A stretch of DNA of 64,000 nucleotides, from assembly GCA_016702705.1 (NCBI GenBank), contig JADJDM010000016.1:1-64000 (forward strand). Direction: 5' to 3'. Source of the stretch: Bacteroidota bacterium (GTDB lineage: Bacteria > Bacteroidota > Bacteroidia > B-17B0 > Aurantibacillaceae). Position numbers and translations under genes: made by a program. Within the stretch, counting starts at the first letter, position 1. Every line of letters starts with the position of its first letter. Under the pieces are notes generated by a model that was given only the letters and a program-made list of their open reading frames with translations, had not been told where the DNA came from and ran no database searches. Shown here piece after piece: positions 1 through 7,592 of the stretch.

Positions 1-810
1 TGCTTTTGCTTTAGCCTCCGCATCAGCTTTCGCTTTGGCAGCATCTTCTTCTGCTTTCTTTTTAGCATCTGCCTCTGCCTTCGCTTTCGCCTCAGCATCT
101 GCCTTCGCTTTTGCCTCAGCTTCGGACTTTGCTTTTGCTTCAGCGTCTGCCTTAGCTTTCGCAACTTCTTCCGCTTTCTTTTTCGCCTCTGCATCTGCCT
201 TTGCTTTCGCTTCAGCGTCTGCTTTCGCTTTCGCAGCATCTTCTTCTGCTTTCTTTTTAGCATCCGCCTCTGCCTTGGCTTTTGCCTCAGCGTCTGCTTT
301 CGCTTTTGCATCTGCCTCCGCCTTTGCTTTAGCTTCAGCGTCTGCCTTAGCTTTCGCAACTTCTTCCGCTTTCTTTTTAGCATCCGCTTCTGCCTTAGCT
401 TTCGCTTCCGCGTCTGCTTTCGCTTTTGCCTCTGCATCCGCTTTCGCTTTCGCAGCATCTTCTTCTGCTTTCTTTTTAGCATCCGCTTCTGCCTTGGCTT
501 TTGCCTCAGCGTCTGCTTTCGCTTTTGCATCTGCCTCGGCTTTTGCTTTCGCATCCGCTTCCGCTTTTTTCTTAGCCTCTGCGTCTGCTTTCGCTTTTGC
601 TTCAGCTTCCGCTTTGGCTTTTGCGTCTGCTTCTGCCTTGGCTTTTGCCTCAGCTTCCGCTTTTGCTTTTGCGTCTGCTTCTGCCTTAGCTTTTGCTTCC
701 GCGTCCGCTTTGGCTTTAGCTTCCGCATCAGCTTTCGCTTTTGCAGCATCGTCAGCAGCTTTTTTCTTTGCGTCTTCTTCCGCTTTCTTTTTAGCAGCTT
801 CGTCGGCTTT
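1..810. repeat. Degenerate tandem repeat encoding the Ala/Lys/Glu helix
   Basis: Short GCN/AAR-type codon blocks repeat throughout, and a higher-order unit is visible. The block starting GCAGCATCTTCTTCTGC recurs at 38, 233 and 452, that is 195 and 219 bases apart, both multiples of three. A related block beginning GCAACTTCTTCCGC recurs near 160 and 357. The units keep the reading frame, so length changes by slippage or recombination would alter helix length without breaking the gene. Confidence 0.85.
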
Positions 811-1500
811 TGCCTTTTCGGCATCCGCTTTAAATTTTTGTGCTTCTGCTATTTTATCTTTAGGTAATTGTTCTTTAGGTTTTAAGCCAGAAGCCTCAGT
901 ATATGCTGCAATTGCTCCGTCATAATCTTTTTTAGCTAATGCCTTTTCTCCATTTTTTATTGCGGCTTGATAGTTTTTTTCGAGATTTTTTAATTTTTCC
1001 ATTGCAGCTGCCTCAGCTTCAAAAATTGATTCCTGTGCCGCAAGCATTTGATCCAAATAAGCCTTGTCGTATTCAAATTTATCTTTAGTTCCATCAAAGA
1101 AAAATTTAGTCATGGGCTGATTATAAAGGGAATAATCAATGCCATCTAATTTTTTTCTGATACCAGTTTCGGCAGAAACAGGATTAAATTTTTCATTTGC
1201 ACGCTCAGGAGTAATCCCACGTGTAGAAACAACATATTTTTTTGTTACAAAATCAGGTTTATTTAAGCTAACAGTAAAATCACCATTTAGGGGTAGTTGT
1301 AAAGTGTATCTACCATCAGAACCTGTAGTTGTGGTGCTAATTAGTTTTGATCCTTGAAAAACTTGAACAACAACTCCAGCAGTTGGACCCTTTTCATCTT
1401 CAACCTTGCCATCAATAATAGGCTGATAAGGCTGTGCAATAATTTTTCCTGCAAGAAGAAAAAGGAAAGCGATAAATAATTTAGAAATATTGTTTTTCAT
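1..1500 (-). CDS. Secreted protein with carboxypeptidase-regulatory-like domain and giant Ala/Lys/Glu helix (partial, C-terminus beyond window)
   Basis: Reading the minus strand from the ATG at 1500 gives an open frame of 500 codons that runs off the left edge. Residues 1-22 form a signal peptide ending in IIAQ. Residues 28-100 resemble a carboxypeptidase-regulatory (CarboxypepD_reg) beta-sandwich with the SDGRYTLQLP signature. Residues around 180-215 look like a TPR-type helix pair (KALAKKDYDGAIAAYTEA). From about residue 230 on, the chain is almost only A, K, E and D in units such as AKAKADAEAKAKAEADAKKK, predicting a long charged single helix or coiled coil like the middle region of TolA. 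Family knowledge suggests an envelope protein whose helix spans the periplasm or a surface layer; the actual function is unknown. A long Ala/Ser/Phe-rich frame on the plus strand here is only the antisense of this repeat. A C-terminal domain may lie outside the window. Confidence 0.85.
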   Translation of the reverse strand, partial: MKNNISKLFIAFLFLLAGKIIAQPYQPIIDGKVEDEKGPTAGVVVQVFQGSKLISTTTTGSDGRYTLQLPLNGDFTVSLNKPDFVTKKYVVSTRGITPERANEKFNPVSAETGIRKKLDGIDYSLYNQPMTKFFFDGTKDKFEYDKAYLDQMLAAQESIFEAEAAAMEKLKNLEKNYQAAIKNGEKALAKKDYDGAIAAYTEASGLKPKEQLPKDKIAEAQKFKADAEKAKADEAAKKKAEEDAKKKAADDAAKAKADAEAKAKADAEAKAKAEADAKAKAEAEAKAKAEADAKAKAEAEAKAKADAEAKKKAEADAKAKAEADAKAKADAEAKAKAEADAKKKAEEDAAKAKADAEAKAKADAEAKAKAEADAKKKAEEVAKAKADAEAKAKAEADAKAKADAEAKAKAEADAKKKAEEDAAKAKADAEAKAKADAEAKKKAEEVAKAKADAEAKAKSEAEAKAKADAEAKAKAEADAKKKAEEDAAKAKADAEAKAKA

Positions 1501-1564
1501 CATTTGTTCGGGACTGTAAATTTACTAATATTGTTGGTATTAAACCAAATTTTATACCACAAGT

Positions 1565-2695
1565 ATGCAGTTGAGTTACTGGGAATTACAATATTTTATA
1601 AACAACTCCGACCTTTTAGTAATTGGAAGCGGAATAGTTGGCTTAAACGCAGCAATATCCTACAAAAGGAAGAACCCAAAAGCAAATGTCTTAGTTGTTG
1701 AACGGGGCATTTTGCCTTCGGGTGCAAGTACAAAAAACGCTGGTTTTGCTTGCTTTGGAAGTGTTTCGGAGTTAGTAGATGATTTTGAGAAAATGGATGA
1801 AAGCCTTGTGTGGGAAACAGTTGAGTTGCGTTATAAAGGACTTTTGCGCTTAAAAAGTATTTTGGGTGAAAAAGCAATGGACTATAAGCCTTTGGGTGGT
1901 TTTGAGGTTTTTGACAATGAAAAGGATTTTGAAAGTTGCGCAAGTAGAATTAACGAATTCAACTTAAGCGCCCACAGAATTACCAAGTTAAAAGAGACTT
2001 ATAAAGTAAATAAGCGAAAAATTGCATCTTCAGGCTTTAAGGGATTTAAGTATTGCATAGAAAATGTTGCAGAGGGGCAAATTAATACAGGAATTATGAT
2101 GCGAAATCTTATTCAGCTTGCTCAATCGATGGGAGTGTTGATTTTGAATAATATGCATGTTTCAAAAATAAATGATAGTGGCTCTCAGGTTCATGTTTTA
2201 TTGACTGATGGAACGGAAGTAAAAACAAAAAGGATTATTATTGCAACAAATGGTTTTGCTAAGGAACTAATGAAAATAAAGGATGTTGCGCCTGCAAGAG
2301 CTCAGGTAATTATTACTGAGCCTATCCCAGATTTAAAAATAAAAGGAGCTTTTCATTATCAACAAGGTTATTATTATTTTAGAAATATAGATGGAAGGGT
2401 ATTGTTTGGCGGCGGAAGAAATTTAGATTTTAAAACAGAAGAAACAACTGAGTTAGGATTAACAAAAGTAATCCAAGGTAGTTTAGAATCCATTTTAAAA
2501 AATCAGATTTTGCCTAACACTAAGTACAAAATCGAACATCGCTGGAGTGGAATTATGGGTGTAGGCTCCGAAAAAAGACCAATCGTAAAACACGTTTCTC
2601 CTAATGTTGTTTGTGCTGTAAGAATGGGTGGAATGGGAGTTGCAATTGGCAGTTTGGTTGGCGAGATGGCAGTTGTTGAAATACTGAAAGGGTAG
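1565..2695 (+). CDS. FAD-dependent oxidoreductase (DAO family)
   Basis: This 376-residue protein has the Rossmann dinucleotide-binding signature GSGIVG at residues 21-26, followed by an acidic/basic strand end (VVERG) and the STKNAGFACFGS segment typical of amine- or amino-acid-oxidase members of the DAO family. A C-terminal GGMGVAIGSLVGE stretch closes the FAD site. It probably oxidises a C-N bond of an amine or amino acid in the cytoplasm; the substrate cannot be read from sequence. No signal peptide is present. It is divergently oriented to the preceding helix-protein gene with 64 bases between starts, so they share a promoter region. The reading frame is intact. The gene could also be a dehydrogenase that uses another electron acceptor. 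Confidence 0.8.
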   Translation: MQLSYWELQYFINNSDLLVIGSGIVGLNAAISYKRKNPKANVLVVERGILPSGASTKNAGFACFGSVSELVDDFEKMDESLVWETVELRYKGLLRLKSILGEKAMDYKPLGGFEVFDNEKDFESCASRINEFNLSAHRITKLKETYKVNKRKIASSGFKGFKYCIENVAEGQINTGIMMRNLIQLAQSMGVLILNNMHVSKINDSGSQVHVLLTDGTEVKTKRIIIATNGFAKELMKIKDVAPARAQVIITEPIPDLKIKGAFHYQQGYYYFRNIDGRVLFGGGRNLDFKTEETTELGLTKVIQGSLESILKNQILPNTKYKIEHRWSGIMGVGSEKRPIVKHVSPNVVCAVRMGGMGVAIGSLVGEMAVVEILKG

Positions 2696-2793
2696 ATTTT
2701 TTTGTTTTAGGTTTGAATGTTCCAAGTTTCGAATTATTTGTTTCTATTAAAACGCGAAATTCTATATGTCTACAATAAGCTAGTTGGATTTTT

Positions 2794-2883
2794 ACCACTA
2801 AGTCATTAAGAACACTAAGTTGCACTAAGAGATTTCGTTTAATAGAATAAGTCTTGCATCTTGGTTCTTGCCGTCTTGATTCC
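2794..2883. repeat. Intergenic composite repeat: CACTAAG units plus TCTTG heptads (copy 1)
   Basis: Three CACTAAG words (2796, 2813, 2823) and one CATTAAG sit at 8-10 base spacing. They are followed by GATTTCGTTTA (2831) and then by phased TCTTG words ending in GTCTTGATTC (2873-2882). The same modular order and the same total length of about 90 bases recur at 58171-58260. The segment has no open reading frame and lies between convergent genes. Confidence 0.6.
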
Positions 2884-2926
2884 ATTTAAATCTTATATCT
2901 AAAACCAGAAATCTAACATACTCACG

Positions 2927-3637
2927 TTAGAGTTTCCCCAAACCAATATACATTTCTAAGCCTATAATCCAATAAGCTGCGTTGCTGTTGTTTTTGAATT
3001 TACTTATATCAACTCCAGCATCGGCTAAGTTAATTTGTTCTGGATCAAATTGCCAGAAGTTGTAACGAACTCCACCATAAAAACCAAGTGTCATGCGTTC
3101 TTCAGCAAAAAAATTAATACTATATGTTGGTTGAATAAATCCCATTTTTACATTTAAATCGTGTGGTTTTGTATCCATATTTAAAACTCCAGTATAAATT
3201 CCTTGAGTGTAGCCGCTGTTTAAATAAAACGAACTAAACATTTTCCCATGATGGTATTTGTCATAACCGATTCTTACAAAACCACTGTATAATTGAAGTT
3301 TGGTATGCGCATTAAATTTTGTTCGATTCGAAATGGAGAATAAAGAATTATTTAGACCAACACCAACGTAAAAATATTTTCCAATTCTAAAATTACTACT
3401 AAGGTTTACTTCGTAAATTCCAATCATTCGCTTTCTGAAAAGTTCGGATGCCACAGGGTTGGGAACTCCACCTGAAATGCGAAGAGAAAAAGGATGAATT
3501 TTTTTAGGAACTTCCGAAGGAGGTTCATCTGGACTTCTAAAAATTGCAGCACTCGAATCGCTTGGTTCATCTTGTGAAAATGAATTGAAAGCAAATAATA
3601 CAAGTGTAAATACAATTATTGTTTTGAGAAATCTCAT
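2927..3637 (-). CDS. Small outer-membrane beta-barrel-like protein, unknown function
   Basis: The 236-residue product starts with a clear signal peptide (MRFLKTIIVFTLVLFAFNSFSQ, residues 1-22). The remainder has alternating hydrophobic/aromatic strands separated by polar turns (for example KYFYVGVGLNN, MTLGFYGGVRYNFWQFD), and ends in a strand WIIGLEMYIGLGKL. This is the usual look of an 8-10 stranded Bacteroidota outer-membrane barrel. A short Ser/Asp/Glu/Pro-rich linker follows the signal. No specific family was recognised. The gene stands alone, convergent with the FAD oxidoreductase, and the reading frame is intact. Confidence 0.65.
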   Translation of the reverse strand: MRFLKTIIVFTLVLFAFNSFSQDEPSDSSAAIFRSPDEPPSEVPKKIHPFSLRISGGVPNPVASELFRKRMIGIYEVNLSSNFRIGKYFYVGVGLNNSLFSISNRTKFNAHTKLQLYSGFVRIGYDKYHHGKMFSSFYLNSGYTQGIYTGVLNMDTKPHDLNVKMGFIQPTYSINFFAEERMTLGFYGGVRYNFWQFDPEQINLADAGVDISKFKNNSNAAYWIIGLEMYIGLGKL

Positions 3638-3704
3638 CGCTTAAAGATAATCAAGATTTTCTTTGTAACGATAAATGATGGGAATTGTTGTTCAATAACT
3701 AAAT

Positions 3705-3831
3705 GAGGTTTATCAAAAGTTCTATGTTTCCATTGTGTGGCTTCGAGCGCAGTCGAGAAGCGAACATTTTCGATACGTCTAGTTCTCGACTGCGCTCGAA
3801 CTGACATAGCGATGTGCTTTTGATAAACCTC
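3705..3831. repeat. REP-like nested palindrome (127 bp)
   Basis: The outer arms GAGGTTTATCAAAAG (3705-3719) and CTTTTGATAAACCTC (3817-3831) are perfect reverse complements. Inside lie perfect 18-base arms TTCGAGCGCAGTCGAGAA (3742-3759) and TTCTCGACTGCGCTCGAA (3783-3800). No protein is encoded. The inner arm recurs around the IS110 remnant (38696-38710, 39949-39966), so this is a dispersed family. Its outer terminal arms give it a MITE-like look. Confidence 0.75.
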
Positions 3832-3840
3832 TTAAAATTA

Positions 3841-4887
3841 TTATTTATCTCTTTTCTTTAAAAACTCTACCACTTTTGGAGCTAATTCTTTTTGTGATTT
3901 ACTTCCTACAAATACTCCAATGTGTCCGCCTTTAAAACTGATTGCTTCGTTTTCGCAAGTTAAGTTTTCGTTTAAAGGAATAGATGCTGCAGGTGGAACC
4001 AAGTGATCTTCGGTTGCATAAATGTTTAGTACAGAAGCTTTGATGTTTTTTAAATTCACTTTTTTTCCGCCCACCATTAATTCACCTTTTATTAATTTGT
4101 TCTCTTGATACAAATCTTTCATAAACTGACGGAAACATTCGCCCGCTTGGTCAGGACTATCAGCAATCCATTTTTCCATACGTAAGAACATCAATAGCTT
4201 TTCTCTATCATCAATGCTACCTACTAGAGACTGTTGTTTTTGGAATTTCATCATTGGCTTTAACATTGCAAAACCTTCGTTTAAAAATTCACCTGGAATT
4301 AAACCATTATAACCTTCAACTAACTTATCATAATCAATATCTCTGCTCCATCTAAACAATAAACCTTCTTTAGTGTCGAAGTTTACTGGAGTAACTTGCG
4401 TTACTAAGTTTTTTATTTTGCTTGGGTGTAAAGCAGAATAAATTAAACTTAATGTACCGCCTTGGCAAATACTTATGATGTTGATTTTATCTGTCTTGTG
4501 TTTTTTGCGAATTACATCAACACAATTATTAATGTAACCATTAACGTAATCATCAATACTCAAATATCTATCAGCTCTGGTTGGATAACCCCAATCAATT
4601 AAATAAACATCTAAACCTAAGTCCATAATGTTTTTAATGTAGCTTCTGTCAAATTACAAGTCCAACATTTTGTATGTGTTTACTAATGCATAAACAATAA
4701 GCACAGGGGTTTTTACTGTAGCTTCTGTCTCTCTATCATAATGATAAAGTTTTAGCTTGTCTTCAGCATACACTTCTGTTTTAGCTGTTGATGCAATATC
4801 CACATCTTTAATTTGTGATAAAGTATCGAAACTCTTAATCATTTTCTGATTAATCTCCGCAATTTCTTGTAACATTTTGTTATCCAT
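3841..4887 (-). CDS. phaC: Class III polyhydroxyalkanoate synthase subunit PhaC (interrupted by in-frame TAA)
   Basis: PhaC polymerises (R)-3-hydroxyacyl-CoA into PHA on the granule surface. Reading from ATG 4887 gives a 348-residue alpha/beta hydrolase, close to the roughly 355 residues of class III synthases. The frame is broken only by a TAA at 4654-4656 (codon 78), with no shift. The N-terminal part ends KTPVLIVYALVNTYKMLDL and the second part resumes FDRSYIKNIMDLGLDVYLID, just as in the family, where a Gln usually occupies this place. The lipase-like box is ICQGG with nucleophile Cys141; Asp294 (ATEDHLVPP) and His322 (GGHIGVFVG) complete the triad, with spacing matching the family. The catalytic core is wholly after the stop. 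phaE lies immediately upstream on the same strand. A CAA-to-TAA change or a sequencing error would explain the break. Confidence 0.88.
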
Positions 4888-4918
4888 ACTCAATTTTTGC
4901 TAAAATAAATTTAAATTA

Positions 4919-4951
4919 AAAGAGCCGTTCTATTTAATCGAACGGCTCTTT
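4919..4951 (-). terminator. Hairpin between phaE and phaC
   Basis: The perfect 12-base arms AAAGAGCCGTTC (4919-4930) and GAACGGCTCTTT (4940-4951) enclose a 9-base loop, followed on the minus strand by a T-rich tract. It lies 25 bases after the phaE stop and about 30 bases before the phaC start, so it could end or attenuate the phaE transcript. Confidence 0.6.
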
Positions 4952-4976
4952 ATATTATTCAAAAAATAACCGGCAA

Positions 4977-6323
4977 TTATTTTTTCTTTTTTGTGTTATT
5001 AGTTTCTTCATCTAATTCGATGTTAGCAGCACCCATTGCAGCTAAACGAGTTTCTAATGTTTTCACTTGTTTTTTTAAATCGTGAATAGTTTTAGTTAAC
5101 TCATCAACATCGCTACGGAAAGCAACTGGATAAACATTAAATACATTTTCGAATTGTTTTTCGAAATGTTTTTTAACATCCATTCCTAAGTTCATTACTT
5201 CACCTTTAACTTTTGAAAATTCGTCTGATGAAAATAAATCAGTGTATAATGATTCGTTAGTTTTAACCCAGTCATTATAAAAATCATTAAATCCTTGAAT
5301 TTCATTTGTATTACTATTCATTCCTTCAAAGCTCTTTTTAGCAGCAGCTTCAACAGCTTTTTGAGATGTAGTATAAAAATGATATTGTAATTCAGCATTA
5401 CGCACAGAGTATTCAGCAATCTTGTCTAATAATTGGATGTTAGCTTCGATAGCTTCTTTTTCTTTACCTGGAGTAGCTAATTTTAATACTGGTTCGAAAG
5501 TTTTTCCGAATACATTATTAACTTGGCTATAAAGCTCAGAAATCTTAGCGAAATCACCACTAATTAAATTTGGGAAATCTTTAGAGATTGTTTGCATTTG
5601 CTCGTAATACTCTTTAGATAAGTTATTGTTAGTAGTAAAAAACTCATGAATGTTTTTGATTGAAGTATCAAATACATCTTTCAAGTTAGCAGATTGAAAA
5701 TGGTTACCGAACATTTGCTCAGTTAATGTTTTGTATTGCTCTGGCTTGAAATAGTTTTTGAAAGTGTCAGCAGAAAATTGTCCGTTTTGGAAAGCTTTGT
5801 AAGCTGGTTGCCAAAATTCTTGTAATTTCAAATACATTTGGCTAGTCTCAAACATGTTTTTGAAAGCATCTTGATTTGTAGCGTTTGGCATTTGCTTCAT
5901 TAACGTTTGGTAAGAGTTGTTTAATGTACCCATCCAATTGTTATAAATATTTGTCCAAGCACTATTAGCTGTTGTAAAGTTATTTACATACTCGTGACCT
6001 GGCTTGCCAAAATTTGAGAAGCTATTATAAATGCTTTGGTTGAAATCAGTCATTTTTTTAACTGAATCCATTTGTTGCGTGTACCAATTTTTGAAAAACT
6101 CTTCAGGTTTAGCAAAAGCTTCTGCACCTGCTGTGTTTGCTTTCATTCCATTGAAAAGACTAGTTTGTTTGTCCATCCAATCTTTGTAAATGTTTTGACC
6201 TTCATGCGCAATACTTCCACCAGTAAAAGCTTTTTGAAATTTTTGAGTAGTTTCTACCCAGTTGCTAATCGCTTGAGATTGAACATCAACGATGTTATCT
6301 ACGATAGGATTGTTTGTTTTCAT
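4977..6323 (-). CDS. phaE: PHA synthase subunit PhaE-like protein
   Basis: The 448-residue, Phe/Asn/Lys/Trp-rich, mostly helical soluble protein has repeated WxxTxxKF and YNNWMGTL-type amphipathic segments as in PhaE and phasins. Its C-terminus (about residues 400-435) reads VYPVAFRSDVDELTKTIHDL followed by a coiled coil KKQVKTLETRLAAM. This corresponds to the PhaE ending in which a conserved Pro/Arg/Asp-containing stretch precedes a heptad helix. PhaE is the non-catalytic partner that activates class III PhaC, and phaC follows at once on the same strand. The protein is longer than typical PhaE (about 350-380), so it may also coat granules like a phasin. The frame is intact. A GACCTTTG box (minus strand, 6366-6359) resembles a -7 promoter element 36 bases before the ATG. 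Confidence 0.72.
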   Translation of the reverse strand: MKTNNPIVDNIVDVQSQAISNWVETTQKFQKAFTGGSIAHEGQNIYKDWMDKQTSLFNGMKANTAGAEAFAKPEEFFKNWYTQQMDSVKKMTDFNQSIYNSFSNFGKPGHEYVNNFTTANSAWTNIYNNWMGTLNNSYQTLMKQMPNATNQDAFKNMFETSQMYLKLQEFWQPAYKAFQNGQFSADTFKNYFKPEQYKTLTEQMFGNHFQSANLKDVFDTSIKNIHEFFTTNNNLSKEYYEQMQTISKDFPNLISGDFAKISELYSQVNNVFGKTFEPVLKLATPGKEKEAIEANIQLLDKIAEYSVRNAELQYHFYTTSQKAVEAAAKKSFEGMNSNTNEIQGFNDFYNDWVKTNESLYTDLFSSDEFSKVKGEVMNLGMDVKKHFEKQFENVFNVYPVAFRSDVDELTKTIHDLKKQVKTLETRLAAMGAANIELDEETNNTKKKK

Positions 6324-6358
6324 TATTTATGAATTAATAGGTTGTTTAATTTCGAGTG

Positions 6359-6366
6359 CAAAGGTC
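6359..6366 (-). promoter_or_regulatory. Probable -7 box of phaE
   Basis: On the minus strand this reads GACCTTTG, seven of eight matches to the Bacteroidota TAnnTTTG element, about 36 bases upstream of the phaE ATG at 6323. No -33 TTTG at consensus distance was confirmed. Confidence 0.35.
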
Positions 6367-6491
6367 GATTATTTTTTCTGTTAAATAAAAATTTTTCGTT
6401 ACTAATTTGTTAAATTAATTGAATAATTTGCACCTTTGTCGGGGTATTACCCTCGTTTATCGATTTAGTTAGCACGCTTAAATACTTGATT

Positions 6492-6899
6492 ATGATAGAA
6501 AAAGACCAAACCTACAGCCACGATTTTCGTTTTTCACAGGACGAAGTGAACCGTTTTGCAGAAGTTACAGGCGATAAGAACCCTGTACACACAGATGCGG
6601 ATTATGCGGCAAAAACCATGTTTAAACGCCCAATTATGCACGGGATGCTCAGTGCTTCTTTGTTTTCGAAGGTTTTCGGAACCCTTTTTCCCGGTGAAGG
6701 AACAATTTACTTAAAACAATCTCTTAATTTCCTTAAACCAATGTACGTTGAAACTGACTACGTTGCTGAATTTAGAGTAGTTGAAGTGGTAAAAGACAAG
6801 AATAGAGCTGTTGTTGAGACTTTGATAAAGGATAAAAATACAAAATTGGTTTGCACAAGCGGGGAAGCTACCGTTATGAATGTGAACGCAATTAAATAA
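6492..6899 (+). CDS. phaJ: MaoC-like (R)-specific enoyl-CoA hydratase
   Basis: This hotdog-fold protein of 135 residues carries the R-hydratase signature: FAEVTGDKNPVHTD gives the catalytic Asp and His separated by four residues, followed by the overhanging segment with RPIMHGML. It hydrates trans-2-enoyl-CoA to (R)-3-hydroxyacyl-CoA. This feeds beta-oxidation intermediates to PHA synthase, consistent with its divergent position next to phaE/phaC. ATG 6492 was preferred to an upstream in-frame TTG at 6486. The upstream 168-base gap serves both directions. A general MaoC dehydratase role cannot be excluded, but the PHA context supports PhaJ. Confidence 0.82.
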   Translation: MIEKDQTYSHDFRFSQDEVNRFAEVTGDKNPVHTDADYAAKTMFKRPIMHGMLSASLFSKVFGTLFPGEGTIYLKQSLNFLKPMYVETDYVAEFRVVEVVKDKNRAVVETLIKDKNTKLVCTSGEATVMNVNAIK

Positions 6900-6903
6900 T
6901 TTG

Positions 6904-6921
6904 TCCCGATAGCTATCGGGA
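6904..6921. repeat. Perfect 18-bp palindrome
   Basis: TCCCGATAGCTATCGGGA is its own reverse complement and lies five bases after the phaJ stop. It lacks a following T-run, so it is not a classical terminator. Palindromes of this kind are scattered through many Bacteroidota intergenic regions (recalled, not checked here). Confidence 0.6.
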
Positions 6922-7007
6922 TTGAAGATGAGTTAATTTGAAAATGGAATGGATCAATTTCCCCATGTTTGTATAACTCATTCAATCTGCAGGTAAATAA
7001 TTATTAA

Positions 7008-7592
7008 ATGAAAGTTATAGGATTAACAGGGGGGATTGGCAGTGGGAAAACTACTGTAGCTAAGATATTCGAATTTCTTGGTGTTCCTGTTTATTACTCG
7101 GATGAAAGAGCGCGTGATTTATATTTTGTGCCTGAGATAAAGGCAGCGGTTGTTGATTTGGTGGGACCAGAGGCATATTATAGTCCAACAGCATTAAACC
7201 GACCTTACATTGCCTCCAAAGTTTTTTCGGATACAGAAATGTTGGCGAAATTAAACGATATCATACATCCTGCAGTAGGAAAGGATTTTGATGAATGGCT
7301 GGAAACGCAACACGCAGGTTTTGTTTTAAAAGAGTCAGCAATTTTATTTGAAACGGGTATTTATAAAAAGTTGGATGGGACAATACTTGTTGTGTCACCA
7401 GAAGCTTTGCGCATGGAAAGAATTGCAAAACGCGATAAATTAAGTGATGAAGAAGTGAAGAAACGATTTAAAGCTCAACTAAGCGACGAACAAAAAATTC
7501 CTTTCGCGCAGTGGATTATAAATAATGATGAGGAACATTCGTTGATTGAGCAAAGTTTGGAAGTGCAAAGTAAAATTCTTTCAGGCTTGTAA
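7008..7592 (+). CDS. coaE: Dephospho-CoA kinase
   Basis: CoaE phosphorylates the 3'-hydroxyl of dephospho-CoA with ATP, the last step of coenzyme A synthesis. The 194-residue length is normal for the family. The P-loop GLTGGIGSGKTT occupies residues 5-16. The family features YYSDERAR (substrate-binding Asp), NDIIHPAVGKDF and the RIAKRDKLSDEEVKKRFKAQ lid segment are all present. The last 12 bases overlap convergently with the substrate-binding-protein gene on the other strand. The frame is intact. Confidence 0.95.
   Translation: MKVIGLTGGIGSGKTTVAKIFEFLGVPVYYSDERARDLYFVPEIKAAVVDLVGPEAYYSPTALNRPYIASKVFSDTEMLAKLNDIIHPAVGKDFDEWLETQHAGFVLKESAILFETGIYKKLDGTILVVSPEALRMERIAKRDKLSDEEVKKRFKAQLSDEQKIPFAQWIINNDEEHSLIEQSLEVQSKILSGL

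Noticed and set aside
1..810. Regular short repeats as a possible CRISPR array
   Set aside because: Units are variable, in-frame codons without constant repeats or unique spacers, and there are no cas genes.
35..925. Long Ala/Ser/Phe-rich frame on the plus strand
   Set aside because: It is the antisense of the Ala/Lys/Glu repeat on the minus strand, which has a signal peptide and normal domain start. The plus frame has no start context or domain.
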